NCBI GenBank assembly: GCA_900550565.1
Contig: URSG01000001.1
Coordinates: 20,808 to 84,807 of the forward strand
Direction of reading: 5' to 3'
DNA from: an uncultured Rickettsiales bacterium
GTDB lineage: Bacteria > Pseudomonadota > Alphaproteobacteria > Rs-D84
Length of the DNA stretch: 64,000 nucleotides
Part shown: piece after piece, positions 52,338 through 60,659 of the stretch
Position numbering within the stretch: position 1 is the first letter of the stretch
Layout of the letters: each line of letters begins with the position of its first letter
Notes under the pieces: generated by a model
Told to the model about the DNA's origin: nothing
What the model saw: the letters and a program-made list of their open reading frames with translations, nothing else
Databases searched by the model: none
Translations under genes and position numbers: made by a program

Positions 52338-53148
52338 ATCGTATTTTTTCTTTGTTCTGCATCATAATGTATTGCATATCTTGAACGGCCTGGTCATATA
52401 AATCCGGGCTGATACTGTTGCGATTATCAATCGTTATTTGCAGATTATCCATCTGGTCGTCCAGACGTTCCTGGCGTGCCAATTCCGCCACAGACTCAGA
52501 CATCGCCGGCCCAGGCACGTTCAACGGTGCCAATGCATCTGAACGCAGACCGTGCGGATGACGCATTTGCACCACCGATGCAATTTCTGGGCGATACGGC
52601 CCACGCTTTTTTTCAAAGTCTGTGACATTTTGGCGCGCAACCAGTGCGATACTGTTGCGCAAATGTGCCAAGATTTTATATGTATCATTTGAATGGCCGT
52701 CGTGAATTTCAATCTTGGCGTTGCCATTTTTGTCTGATGGGACAACATCGCGCCACTGACCATTTGGGGTCGCATTACGTGTCATATACGACACCAATTC
52801 ATATTGCACCTGGGCCAAGATTTCTTTGCCGGCCTGGGGCGTCCAGTTCGGCGCACCGTGTTCGCAAAAATAGAATATGTTATTTTTACCGTTATGCAAA
52901 AATGGCGACACAGTGCCAAATCGCGCCGGATTATAAGACATTTCATACCACAGCGCATTGCATATAATATTACCATCAATATGGCCAACCGGCACACTGC
53001 TGAACTTTACAGGCGTGTCCCACTGGGCGGTTGCTTTTAATTTGGCGTATGCCCCAGCCAGCCCACTGGCCGTAAATTTGCCAAAATATGGACGGTTTAT
53101 GTTATATTTCAATATTATCTTGACCGACTTGTCATCTAAGCTCTGCAT
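52336..53148 (-). CDS. Protein of unknown function
   Basis: 270 residues, soluble. Recognisable blocks are NINRPYFGKFTASGLAGAYA, HIDGNIICNALWYEMSYNP, and a Gln/Asp-rich helical C-terminus (ELARQERLDDQMDNLQ). No domain recognised. The ATG at 53148 follows GGGGG and a strong promoter (TTGACA-16-TATATT) 28 bases earlier, so it is a well-expressed single gene. Confidence 0.6.
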   Translation of the reverse strand: MQSLDDKSVKIILKYNINRPYFGKFTASGLAGAYAKLKATAQWDTPVKFSSVPVGHIDGNIICNALWYEMSYNPARFGTVSPFLHNGKNNIFYFCEHGAPNWTPQAGKEILAQVQYELVSYMTRNATPNGQWRDVVPSDKNGNAKIEIHDGHSNDTYKILAHLRNSIALVARQNVTDFEKKRGPYRPEIASVVQMRHPHGLRSDALAPLNVPGPAMSESVAELARQERLDDQMDNLQITIDNRNSISPDLYDQAVQDMQYIMMQNKEKIR

Positions 53149-53175
53149 CTGCACCCCCTTTGACCACACATATAA

Positions 53176-53203
53176 AATATAGCGCAAAATGCTTTTTTGT
53201 CAA
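53176..53203 (-). promoter_or_regulatory. Promoter of the unknown gene 52336-53148
   Basis: Minus-strand TTGACA, 16 bases, TATATT. Confidence 0.7.
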
Positions 53204-53216
53204 GTTGTCGCACAAT

Positions 53217-53246
53217 GAAAAAGCCACCTGATTTGGTGGCTTTTTG
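53217..53246. terminator. Terminator after the acyl-CoA synthetase gene
   Basis: Stem AAAAAGCCACC / GGTGGCTTTTT with loop TGATTT; serves the minus-strand synthetase gene. Confidence 0.8.
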
Positions 53247-53254
53247 CACGTTTG

Positions 53255-54835
53255 TTATTCTGCACGGGTGAACGCCCCTTTGTCCAGCATTTCGCGCACA
53301 GCGAAATGTTTTATCTTTTTCGCAGATGTTTGGGGCAATTCATCTTCGGTGATTGCAAAGTGTTTCACCCACTTGTACGGTGCGATTTTCAGGTTTGATG
53401 CCTTCATCAACATCGCAGTGCGCGCGACAGATGTCCCCGGCTTTACCTGGAACACGGCGAACGGAACAACCTTGCCGTTCAGAACGTATTCAAATACCGC
53501 AGCGGCCAAAATCTCGTCATTTTGCAGATACAAATCTTCCAGTTCATCGGGATAGACATTTTTACCACTGTCCAGAACAATGACCTGTTTTTTACGCCCT
53601 TTGACCACCAAGCGACCGTATTTATCCAATTTTCCCAAATCGCCTGTTTTAAACCAACCGTTTTCAAACGCGGCGGCATTTGCCTCGTCATTGTCCAGGT
53701 ATCCTGGCATAACCATATTACCGCGCATCCAAATTTCCCCAACGCCTTCGCTGTCTGGGTTATGAATCTGGATTTCATTGCCCGGCAATGGGCCGGCATA
53801 ATACATTGAACCGTCGGCGCGACGAAATGCAAAGTTAAAGTTCGCAGGCCCCGTCGTTTCAGTCAATCCATAGCAATCGCCAACAACAAAATCTAAATCT
53901 TCAAAGAATTTGCGTATTGTTGGTTTCAGCGTTGCGCCGGCCGATACCAGAACCTTGGTATTACCGCCGAATATTTCGTGTACTGGCTTGGTCACCTTGT
54001 TCACCAAAAATCCCAATCCGATTGCACGCAACACACGACGCGACGACATAACCATACGCATCACCAGATACATATGTTTTTCACGGGCAGCATCTACGAT
54101 TTTTTTATAGAACCCTTCCCAGACGCGGGGGACTGCTGGGATAACCTCGGGCCGGTATTGTTTAAAATCTTTCAGGAATTCGCGCGGATTTAACACCGGC
54201 TGCAACAGCAATTTACCACGCAGCACAATCGGCGCAATAATATTTATAACCACGCCATATATATGATACAGTGGCAAAAATCCATAGAACGTATATCCCG
54301 GGTGAATCACAGGTGTATAAAATAATGCCCCGTCGGCCAACGACAACAAATTATCATGCGTCAGACCAACAACCTTGGGGTTTCCGGTTGACCCAGATGT
54401 GAACGATAACATTGCAATATCGTCACGATTGACATCTGCGGCAACAAATTCTTTTTCATCGGTGTCATCAATGGATTCAATATCAAACATTTCCGGCCCA
54501 CCGTCAACAAAGTGCGACTTTTGTGCCAACGCCAATTTACAATTTGTGCGTTGCATCATATTCAGGTGTTCAGATGCCGACAACCCTGTGTCCAACATCA
54601 ATGCACGTGCGCCCTGGGACAGAATCGCAAAATACGATTTGATAAATTCCGGGGTATTACCCGACAGAATCGCAACCGTATCGCCCTTTTTAATACCAAA
54701 GCGTTTTGCCAACAGCACTGCGCGCTGTTTCACCTTTTTTAACAAATCTGCGTATGTTTCGTTCTGTCTGACAAAGAAAATACTGTCTTTGTTCTGGGAA
54801 CATACATCACGCAGCAAATCATAAACATTTTTCAT
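53255..54835 (-). CDS. Long-chain acyl-CoA synthetase family (AMP-binding)
   Basis: 526 residues. Activates a fatty or related acid as acyl-AMP, then acyl-CoA or acyl-carrier thioester. P-loop LSFTSGSTGNPKVVGLTH, DCYGLTETTGPAN (A5), GWFKTGDLGKLDKYGRL (A8 region) and the invariant Lys in TSAKKIKHFA. Probably FadD-like. Oleate hydratase elsewhere in the window suggests uptake of exogenous fatty acids. Upstream region is shared with nrdD. Confidence 0.88.
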   Translation of the reverse strand: MKNVYDLLRDVCSQNKDSIFFVRQNETYADLLKKVKQRAVLLAKRFGIKKGDTVAILSGNTPEFIKSYFAILSQGARALMLDTGLSASEHLNMMQRTNCKLALAQKSHFVDGGPEMFDIESIDDTDEKEFVAADVNRDDIAMLSFTSGSTGNPKVVGLTHDNLLSLADGALFYTPVIHPGYTFYGFLPLYHIYGVVINIIAPIVLRGKLLLQPVLNPREFLKDFKQYRPEVIPAVPRVWEGFYKKIVDAAREKHMYLVMRMVMSSRRVLRAIGLGFLVNKVTKPVHEIFGGNTKVLVSAGATLKPTIRKFFEDLDFVVGDCYGLTETTGPANFNFAFRRADGSMYYAGPLPGNEIQIHNPDSEGVGEIWMRGNMVMPGYLDNDEANAAAFENGWFKTGDLGKLDKYGRLVVKGRKKQVIVLDSGKNVYPDELEDLYLQNDEILAAAVFEYVLNGKVVPFAVFQVKPGTSVARTAMLMKASNLKIAPYKWVKHFAITEDELPQTSAKKIKHFAVREMLDKGAFTRAE

Positions 54836-54998
54836 CATGATAATTATGCTCTTTATATTTTTTTGTTAAAAGTCCAGACAACCATTATCCAGACCTGATT
54901 GTCAGTATACTGTTTTTATCCCAGGAAACACAACCTATTTTAACACAACCACAAAAAACGTACCTTTTTTATACAAGTGCATCTTTTGATTCGTCAAG

Positions 54999-55032
54999 AT
55001 ATAGATATTTTTTGCCAAAAATATATCTATAT
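54999..55032. repeat. Inverted repeat A
   Basis: Near-perfect arms ATATAGATATTTTTT (54999-55013) and AAAAATATATCTATAT (55017-55032) around three bases. Part of the divergent regulatory region. Confidence 0.55.
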
Positions 55033-55044
55033 TTTGTATTTTTG

Positions 55045-55126
55045 TTCAAAAACGAATCAGTCGTTTATACATAATCCACGTTTTTATAATACAAAAACGT
55101 GTTTAGTATGACGATTCGTTTTTGAA
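55045..55126. repeat. Nested inverted repeats B and C
   Basis: Outer arms TTCAAAAACGAATC (55045) and GATTCGTTTTTGAA (55113) are perfect over 14 bases. Inside them, 55077-55101 is a perfect CACGTTTTT / AAAAACGTG repeat with a 7-base loop. The two repeats are almost concentric. They may be sites for symmetric regulators or form a cruciform. Confidence 0.55.
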
Positions 55127-55203
55127 ATATACGTCCAACTGCCCAGAAAATCCCCCTTTTTAAAAGTAAAGCGAAAAATGAAAAAAATTTTACTTTTTCT
55201 GTA

Positions 55204-55232
55204 TTGATAAAGAACCTATAAAACTATATATT
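55204..55232 (+). promoter_or_regulatory. nrdD promoter
   Basis: TTGATA, 17 bases, TATATT. The -10 lies inside the first NrdR box. Confidence 0.6.
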
Positions 55233-55269
55233 GACATCAAACAAGAAAAACAACCACTATATATTGTGT
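55221..55269 (+). promoter_or_regulatory. Pair of NrdR boxes
   Basis: Two copies of ACTATATATTG exactly 33 bases apart (55223 and 55256). The second 16-mer CCACTATATATTGTGT agrees with the NrdR consensus ACACWATATATWGTGT in 15 of 16 positions; the first keeps the core. NrdR is the ATP/dATP-sensing repressor of RNR genes, and paired boxes about three turns apart are its normal target. Confidence 0.8.
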
Positions 55270-55292
55270 TTTTTAATAAATAGGGGCGAACA

Positions 55293-57326
55293 ATGTCTGT
55301 GACACAGAACGAAACAAAAATAGAGATTATTCCTACACTTACATCCAACTTGGTCGTGGTTCAAAAGCGCAGTGGTGAAACTGTTCCGTTTGATGCCAAG
55401 AAAATATATGACGCAATTAAAAAGGCTGTTGCCGTCACACACGAAGTGTCTGATGAAAAAATTATCCAAATTGCCCAGTCTGCACTGGACACATTGGGTG
55501 CAGACTTTGCGTCCAAAACGCCCAAGGTTGAAGAAATCCAGGAAATTGTTATTCAAACATTGATGAACGCCCGTGCCTATAAAACAGCCGAGGCGTATAT
55601 TATTTACCGCCAGAAACGCAGTGAAATACGCGATTCTTATGTTGATGCCGTAGAGGTTATAGAAGGATACGTTGGCGGTTCTAATTGGCGGATCAAGGAA
55701 AATGCAAACGTTGGATATTCAATCGGCGGATTGATTTTGCGCACCAGTGAACGCGTCACCGCGGAATATTGGTTGAACCTGTATCCGCGCGAAATTGCCG
55801 AAGCGCACAAGAACGCCGCGTTTCATATTCATGACCTGGGCTGGCTGACGGGATATTGTGCCGGCTGGTCATTGCGCGAATTGTTATACGAAGGATTTAA
55901 CGGCGTCCCGGGTTATCTGCAATGCGAACCGGCGCGCCACATGGCAACTGCGATTTCGCACATGGTAAATTTCTTGGGGACGTTGCAAAACGAATTTGCT
56001 GGGGCCCAGGCATTCTCGTCTGTGGACACATATCTGGCACCGTATGTTCGTATTGATAACCTGTCGTATGCAGATGTTAAAAACGCGATGCAGACATTGA
56101 TATTCAACTGTGCTGTGCCGTGCCGTTGGGGAACCCAGACGCCGTTTATCAATTTCACGTTTGACTGGACCTGCCCCAAGGATTTACGCGACCAGCGTCC
56201 GTTTATCGGCAAAAAACAGGTTGATTTTACATACGGCGACCTGCAGGCGGAAATGGACATCATCAACAAAGCGTTCTTAGAGGTTATGACCGAAGGTGAC
56301 GCGTTGGGCCGTCCGTTCACGTTCCCAATTCCGACATATAATATCACAGATGATTTTCCGTGGAATCACCCAAATGTAAAACCTTTGTTTGATTTGGCGG
56401 CAAAATACGGCATTCCGAATTTCCAGAATTTCTTGAATTCTGATTTGAATCCGACCGACGTTCGTTCTATGTGTTGCCGTCTGCGTCTGGACGTGCGCGA
56501 ATTGTTAAAGCGCGGTGGTGGCCTGTTCGGCAGTGCGGAAAAAACCGGTTCTATTGGTGTTGTCACAATCAACTTGGCGCGGTTGGGCTATGTTCACCGT
56601 GGCGACCGTGACGGGCTGTTCGCAGAATTAAAACGCCTGTTGGAACTGGGACGCGATTCACTGGAAATCAAGCGCAAGATTATCACCAAAAATATGGAAC
56701 GTGGCCTGTATCCGTTCACCCGTCGTTATCTGGGCGATTGGTCACACCACTTTTCTACCATCGGTGTAAATGGCGCAAATGAAATGGTTCGCAACTTTAC
56801 AGGCGACCGCGAAAACATCGCGACCCCAATGGGCAAAAAATTGGTTCTGGACGTAATGGACTTTATCCGTGAAAACCTGGCGAATTTCCAGGAACAAACC
56901 GGCAACCTGTATAATCTGGAAGCGACCCCGGCCGAAGGCTGTTCGTATCGTTTTGCAAAAACTGACGTGAAAAATTTCCCAGACATCATCACAGCTGGGA
57001 CACACGACGCACCGTATTATACAAATTCAACCCAGTTGCCAGTGAACTTTACCGACGATCCATTTGTCGCACTGGAACACCAAGAAGAATTACAGCGTAA
57101 ATACACCGGTGGCACAATGTTGCACCTGTATATGGGCGAACCCGTATCCAGTGGCGAAGCCGCCCAGAAAATTGTTCGGACAATCTTTGAAAATTACAAG
57201 ATTCCGTATATGACGCTGACCCCGACATTTTCAATCTGTCCAAAGCACGGATATTTGCCGGGACGCTATGAATTCTGTCCGAAATGCGACGCGGAAATCG
57301 CCGCAAATCAAAACAGTGAACAATAA
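55293..57326 (+). CDS. nrdD: Anaerobic (class III) ribonucleoside-triphosphate reductase, catalytic chain lacking the glycyl-radical end
   Basis: 677 residues. Makes dNTPs without oxygen. N-terminal ATP-cone (VVVQKRSGETVPFDAKKIYD) spans residues ~25-105. Core blocks AHKNAAFHIHDLGWLTGYCA, NCAVPCRWGTQTPFINFTFDW and GSIGVVTINLARLGY are intact. The C-terminal zinc site SICPKHGYLPGRYEFCPKCD is present, but the chain stops about 10 residues later. The RxxGY/F glycyl-radical loop that normally follows is missing. It is encoded by the separate gene at 57375-57560, in the same frame after three stop codons. Confidence 0.96.
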   Translation: MSVTQNETKIEIIPTLTSNLVVVQKRSGETVPFDAKKIYDAIKKAVAVTHEVSDEKIIQIAQSALDTLGADFASKTPKVEEIQEIVIQTLMNARAYKTAEAYIIYRQKRSEIRDSYVDAVEVIEGYVGGSNWRIKENANVGYSIGGLILRTSERVTAEYWLNLYPREIAEAHKNAAFHIHDLGWLTGYCAGWSLRELLYEGFNGVPGYLQCEPARHMATAISHMVNFLGTLQNEFAGAQAFSSVDTYLAPYVRIDNLSYADVKNAMQTLIFNCAVPCRWGTQTPFINFTFDWTCPKDLRDQRPFIGKKQVDFTYGDLQAEMDIINKAFLEVMTEGDALGRPFTFPIPTYNITDDFPWNHPNVKPLFDLAAKYGIPNFQNFLNSDLNPTDVRSMCCRLRLDVRELLKRGGGLFGSAEKTGSIGVVTINLARLGYVHRGDRDGLFAELKRLLELGRDSLEIKRKIITKNMERGLYPFTRRYLGDWSHHFSTIGVNGANEMVRNFTGDRENIATPMGKKLVLDVMDFIRENLANFQEQTGNLYNLEATPAEGCSYRFAKTDVKNFPDIITAGTHDAPYYTNSTQLPVNFTDDPFVALEHQEELQRKYTGGTMLHLYMGEPVSSGEAAQKIVRTIFENYKIPYMTLTPTFSICPKHGYLPGRYEFCPKCDAEIAANQNSEQ

Positions 57327-57374
57327 ACCTAAACGCTAATAATGCATTGCACAAAAAAATAAGGGAGGAAAACT

Positions 57375-57560
57375 ATGCAGGCAGCAAACACTCAGAGAAC
57401 ACCATGTGAAATCTTTTCGCGTTCTATGGGCTTTATCAGACCAGTTTCTAACTTTAACATTGGCAAGTATTCTGAATTCTGCGAGAGAAAAACTTTTACC
57501 GAGGCAAACAGTCTGACCACTGGTGCGCGTCACTGTGATTTGTTAAAAAAGGCGGCATAA
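57375..57560 (+). CDS. Stand-alone glycyl-radical domain of class III RNR
   Basis: 61 residues. The block TPCEIFSRSMGFIRPVSNF then GKYSEFCERKTF is the C-terminal end of NrdD proteins (usual form CEVYSRVVGYLRPVQNW...EFxxRKTF). Gly19 is the predicted radical carrier. It has its own strong ribosome-binding site (AAGGGAGGAAAA, 4-9 bases before the ATG) and lies 48 bases after nrdD and 4 bases before nrdG. The gap keeps frame with nrdD but has three TAA stops, so read-through fusion is unlikely. Function resembles the free glycyl-radical cofactor GrcA of pyruvate formate-lyase. After the radical loop, a 20-residue tail ends in LLKKAA. Confidence 0.85.
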   Translation: MQAANTQRTPCEIFSRSMGFIRPVSNFNIGKYSEFCERKTFTEANSLTTGARHCDLLKKAA

Positions 57561-57564
57561 TAAA

Positions 57565-58266
57565 ATGCAAGAAATTCAGATTGGTGGGTTGGTTTCGTTC
57601 ACAACAATAGACTATCCGGGCAAATTGGCCGCTGTGCTGTTTTTGCGCGGTTGTCCATTGCGGTGTGCGTATTGTTCCAACCCCCATCTGTTAAATGTTG
57701 GCGACGGCGAATATGACCCGGCCAAGGTTATGGATTGGCTGCGCAATCGCGTTGGCAAATTGGAAGCCGTCGTTTTTTCCGGGGGCGAGGCATTGATGCA
57801 GGGCGATGCCGCGATTGATTATATGCGCCGTGTGCGCGACCTGGGATTTAAAATCGGGTTGCACACAAATGGATTTTATCCTGAAAACCTGCAACGCGCC
57901 ACAGATGTGGTTGATTGGATTGGCCTGGATTGCAAGGCAACACGTGAAAAATACGGATTGCTGGTTGGCCAAAACATCGCCCACGACCGTATGATGCGCA
58001 GTTTGGACATATGGCTGGCAACGGGCAAGGAATACGAGGTCAGAATTACGTGCGACCCACGCTTTGTCACAAAACTGGATTTAATGGAAATCACACGTGA
58101 TTTGCACAATCGTGGCGTGACCCATATTGCGATTCAAAAATATATTCCACACTTTGAAGATAACGAACACGGCACCACGCCCCAGGCGCGGAACCAGTTC
58201 TTTAATGACGATAATCTGCGCAAAACAATCAATGAAATGTTTACGTCTGTTGTTTGGCGTGAATAG
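57565..58266 (+). CDS. nrdG: Anaerobic RNR activating enzyme (radical SAM)
   Basis: 233 residues. Radical-SAM activase that generates the glycyl radical. Cluster motif CPLRCAYCSNP (CxxxCxxC), SAM-binding VVFSGGEALMQ and GLHTNGFYPENL. It is close to the pflA/nrdG branch with TIDYPGKLAAVLFLRGC. Starts 4 bases after the glycyl-radical gene, so the three genes form one operon controlled by NrdR. Confidence 0.94.
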   Translation: MQEIQIGGLVSFTTIDYPGKLAAVLFLRGCPLRCAYCSNPHLLNVGDGEYDPAKVMDWLRNRVGKLEAVVFSGGEALMQGDAAIDYMRRVRDLGFKIGLHTNGFYPENLQRATDVVDWIGLDCKATREKYGLLVGQNIAHDRMMRSLDIWLATGKEYEVRITCDPRFVTKLDLMEITRDLHNRGVTHIAIQKYIPHFEDNEHGTTPQARNQFFNDDNLRKTINEMFTSVVWRE

Positions 58267-58292
58267 TGTTTAAATTCCATATATTATAAAAC

Positions 58293-59195
58293 CTAGACAA
58301 TCTTTTCAGCGGGGATATTATGTCGCTTGTTGAACATATCCAGAAATTTAACAAACGCACGCACCTTGGGCGAATCAATCAGTTTTGGACTGCACGCGGC
58401 AACCATACGATGTTCATATTCAAAATTTATGTTCGGAACGCGCACCAATTTTGGTGGTTGCTGTGCAACCCAGGCTGGAAATAATCCGATACCTTCGCCA
58501 TCGCGTATCAGACGAAATATCAACCCAACCGAATCCGTCGTTGTGTTCAATTTACGCGCACGCTTGGCGATAAAAGAACATTCTGGCATATTCAAATATG
58601 GTTGATACATACACAGGTCAAAATTTTCCAACATATCGTCCATATTTTTTGGCACACCGTGCGTATCCAGATATTCTTGGGTTGTGAAAAAGTTCGCATT
58701 TGCGCGCAGACGAAATAACACACGCCCCGGGATTTGATAGTTAGATTTGGAATCAACAACAGCAATCTCTACATTAGATAAATTCTGTTGCCGATTGGTC
58801 AGTAAATCTAAACGGATTTTTGGATACTGGGCATAAAACCGCGACAGGTCACGCAGGAAATAACTGCCGACCAGCCCTTCGGCAACCAGCACAGAAACAT
58901 ATCCCGTCAGGTCATCTTTTGGGCTGGCGTTATCAATAATATTGTCCAGCGCATTGCATATCGTTTCAATATTAGAATAAATTTCTGGGGTCACATTTGT
59001 TGGCAAACTGCCCGATGACGTCCGTTGCAACAGTGTCGCGTTCAGTTGCGTTTCCAAATCAGAAATCAATTTGGACATATTAGAATGTTTTATGCCGTTT
59101 TTATTCGCCGCAACTTGGATTTGCCCTGTATCAATAACTTCTTTTAACGCTAACAGTTCTTTCAACAAGGTCACTCTGGTTTTTATCGTAGCCAT
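58293..59195 (-). CDS. LysR-family transcriptional regulator
   Basis: 300 residues. N-terminal winged HTH (LLALKEVIDTGQIQVAANKN, then KHSNMSKLISDLETQLNATLLQRT), then a substrate-binding domain (VSVLVAEGLVGSYFLRDLSR, FRLRANANFFTTQEYL, IRDGEGIGLFPAWV). The HTH is slightly unusual in lacking the normal TPSAVS. It converges on nrdG and has a Fur-like site before its start; target unknown. Confidence 0.85.
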   Translation of the reverse strand: MATIKTRVTLLKELLALKEVIDTGQIQVAANKNGIKHSNMSKLISDLETQLNATLLQRTSSGSLPTNVTPEIYSNIETICNALDNIIDNASPKDDLTGYVSVLVAEGLVGSYFLRDLSRFYAQYPKIRLDLLTNRQQNLSNVEIAVVDSKSNYQIPGRVLFRLRANANFFTTQEYLDTHGVPKNMDDMLENFDLCMYQPYLNMPECSFIAKRARKLNTTTDSVGLIFRLIRDGEGIGLFPAWVAQQPPKLVRVPNINFEYEHRMVAACSPKLIDSPKVRAFVKFLDMFNKRHNIPAEKIV

Positions 59196-59232
59196 CGTTA
59201 TACCTTTTGTCTAAGAAAAACACGTGAACATA

Positions 59233-59251
59233 AATGATAATTCTCATTATA
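59233..59251. promoter_or_regulatory. Fur-box-like palindrome upstream of the LysR gene
   Basis: AATGATAATTCTCATTATA, 14 of 19 positions match the Fur consensus when read on the minus strand (TATAATGAGAATTATCATT). Located 38 bases upstream of the LysR start. Confidence 0.4.
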
Positions 59252-59328
59252 CACGATTTTACGATTGAAAAACAGCATAAAAGACAGTTTTTTTATAAAA
59301 ACGCAAATTTACAATAATGTATAAAATA

Positions 59329-59565
59329 TTACATTTCTTTCTGGTTAAAATATTTGGTGAAATTGGTGACACTCTCGCCCGTTGCCGCCAAAATTTTTGC
59401 AATACTGCCCGTGGACGGCCACCGTGGCTGACCATATTTAGACCAGCGTTTGCTTTTGTTAAATATCGTCGGGTCCAAACCGCTGCGTCGCGCCAGACCA
59501 GAACACGACATTTTATGTTCACTGGCAAATCGGTCTATTGCATACCAAACATCACTGTGTGTCAT
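59329..59565 (-). CDS. Stand-alone HTH domain, paralog of 24746-24991
   Basis: 78 residues: THSDVWYAIDRFASEHKMSC, GLARRSGLDPTIFNKSKRWS, then GQPRWPSTGSIAKILAATG. Same truncated S24-repressor HTH as at 24746-24991, with the WPSTxSIxKIL block strictly shared. The ATG at 59565 is preferred (AGGGG 8 bases upstream); GTG at 59574 is in frame. Regulator of unknown target. Confidence 0.75.
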   Translation of the reverse strand: MTHSDVWYAIDRFASEHKMSCSGLARRSGLDPTIFNKSKRWSKYGQPRWPSTGSIAKILAATGESVTNFTKYFNQKEM

Positions 59566-59579
59566 TTTATTCACCCCTG

Positions 59580-59820
59580 TTTATTGTTTTGTTTGTAATA
59601 ACAATATAATCTATATGGGGATTTTTCCGGCTATCCCCTTTTTATATGCAATCGTGTATAATTTGGGGACTTCAGCCCAAGGCGCACAAATCCGGGCTTT
59701 TTTGACACTTTTGGTCAAAACCGACGAATATTTTCTTAGAAAAAATTTTTTCCTTAGGATAAACATCAAAGAAAACCTAGGGTTTTTGTCATATTTTTTC
59801 ACCGGACAGATTCGTTTTTT
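59580..59820. other. Gap between HTH and lysozyme genes
   Basis: About 250 AT-rich bases. It holds TTGACACTTTTGGTCAA, an inverted repeat TTGAC/GTCAA at 59703-59719, and no gene that I can support. Confidence 0.4.
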
Positions 59821-60321
59821 CTAAACATAAATACTGTACATATCCCACTCGTATTGTCTGCGTTTAATTAAACCGTTTGAAATTTTTCCCTGCAGACGAT
59901 TCCACGCCTTCCACGCGGATTCTAAATCAGGATATTTTGAACTGTGAAAATTTGGGTTATTGATGTATTTTACAACTGTTGAATTTGCAAAATTTTTTGT
60001 GCCAATGTTATACGCTAAACACACCAGCGCATCAAACTGATTCTGTGACAATGATACTTTTATATTATCTTGCACGGCGCGTTCTGCCACCGTGATATCA
60101 GAACGCAATAATTCGGTGGCGACGCTCTCTGTGATACCATTTCTAAAATCTTCGCCTGATTTTATCAGATGCCCATAACCAATCGTCGCGCCGATTGGCA
60201 ACGGGTCATTTGTGTTCACCGAACGCCCTGTCTTGTCATCGTAAATAATATGATTGTTGCCACGTTTAACACAGCCCTCAACGCGTTTTAACATATTTAT
60301 ACCATTATTGCTTATTTTCAT
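59821..60321 (-). CDS. Phage-type lysozyme (GH24)
   Basis: 166 residues. Muramidase of the T4/lambdoid GH24 family: catalytic Glu in KRVEGC near residue 15, IGYGHLIKSGEDF, FDALVCLAYNIGTKNFANST and the C-terminal LIKRRQYEWDMY. The Asp-Thr partners of the catalytic triad lie in IGATIGYGH (T) and the DDKTGR loop (D). No signal peptide, so it needs a holin for export. It stands alone in this AT-rich tract; a phage remnant is likely. Confidence 0.85.
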   Translation of the reverse strand: MKISNNGINMLKRVEGCVKRGNNHIIYDDKTGRSVNTNDPLPIGATIGYGHLIKSGEDFRNGITESVATELLRSDITVAERAVQDNIKVSLSQNQFDALVCLAYNIGTKNFANSTVVKYINNPNFHSSKYPDLESAWKAWNRLQGKISNGLIKRRQYEWDMYSIYV

Positions 60322-60659
60322 ATTGCCCCCATTTCTGTGCCAAATTTTCCCCCATCGCCCCAGTAATTATTTGGTTGCGACAGATTGCATAAAAATTTGG
60401 TAAATTTATAAAATCCCACAAATTGGCCCACATAAAAATTGTAAATCTTTGTGGATACCCCCGTGTGACAAAATAAAAACGGCCGGCAAAAACACCGCCC
60501 GTTTAATGGAATTTAACAGACCAAATTATATCATAATTTACCTAAAAAATCAATATAAACTGGCATCGGGATTTTGGGCAAGGTATGCGATACGGTTGAT
60601 TTATAGTGCGTATAAAAGTCCACATTTGTTATTTTGGACTTGTTACCAATCTTTTTGAG
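60322..60659. other. Gap with the left direct repeat
   Basis: About 340 bases, AT-rich. It carries the 60-bp direct repeat described next and no coding frame that I can support. Confidence 0.5.
60495..60554 (+). repeat. 60-bp direct repeat, left copy
   Basis: Begins CCGCCCGTTTAATGGAATTT and ends AAAATCAAT. It matches 63931-63990 over 60 bases without gaps and with 4 differences. The pair frames a 3.4-kb AT-rich block (60555-63930). Confidence 0.8.

Larger units (their letters stand above)
54836..55292. other. Divergent AT-rich regulatory region of acyl-CoA synthetase and nrdD
   Basis: 457 bases with no ORF. It holds three inverted repeats, described below, and on the nrdD side a promoter with two NrdR boxes. 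Very AT-rich. A replication-origin role was considered and not supported by clear DnaA boxes. Confidence 0.5.

Noticed and set aside
54836..55292. Possible replication origin (AT-rich with repeats)
   Set aside because: No cluster of DnaA boxes; only single weak matches. NrdR boxes and promoters explain it better.
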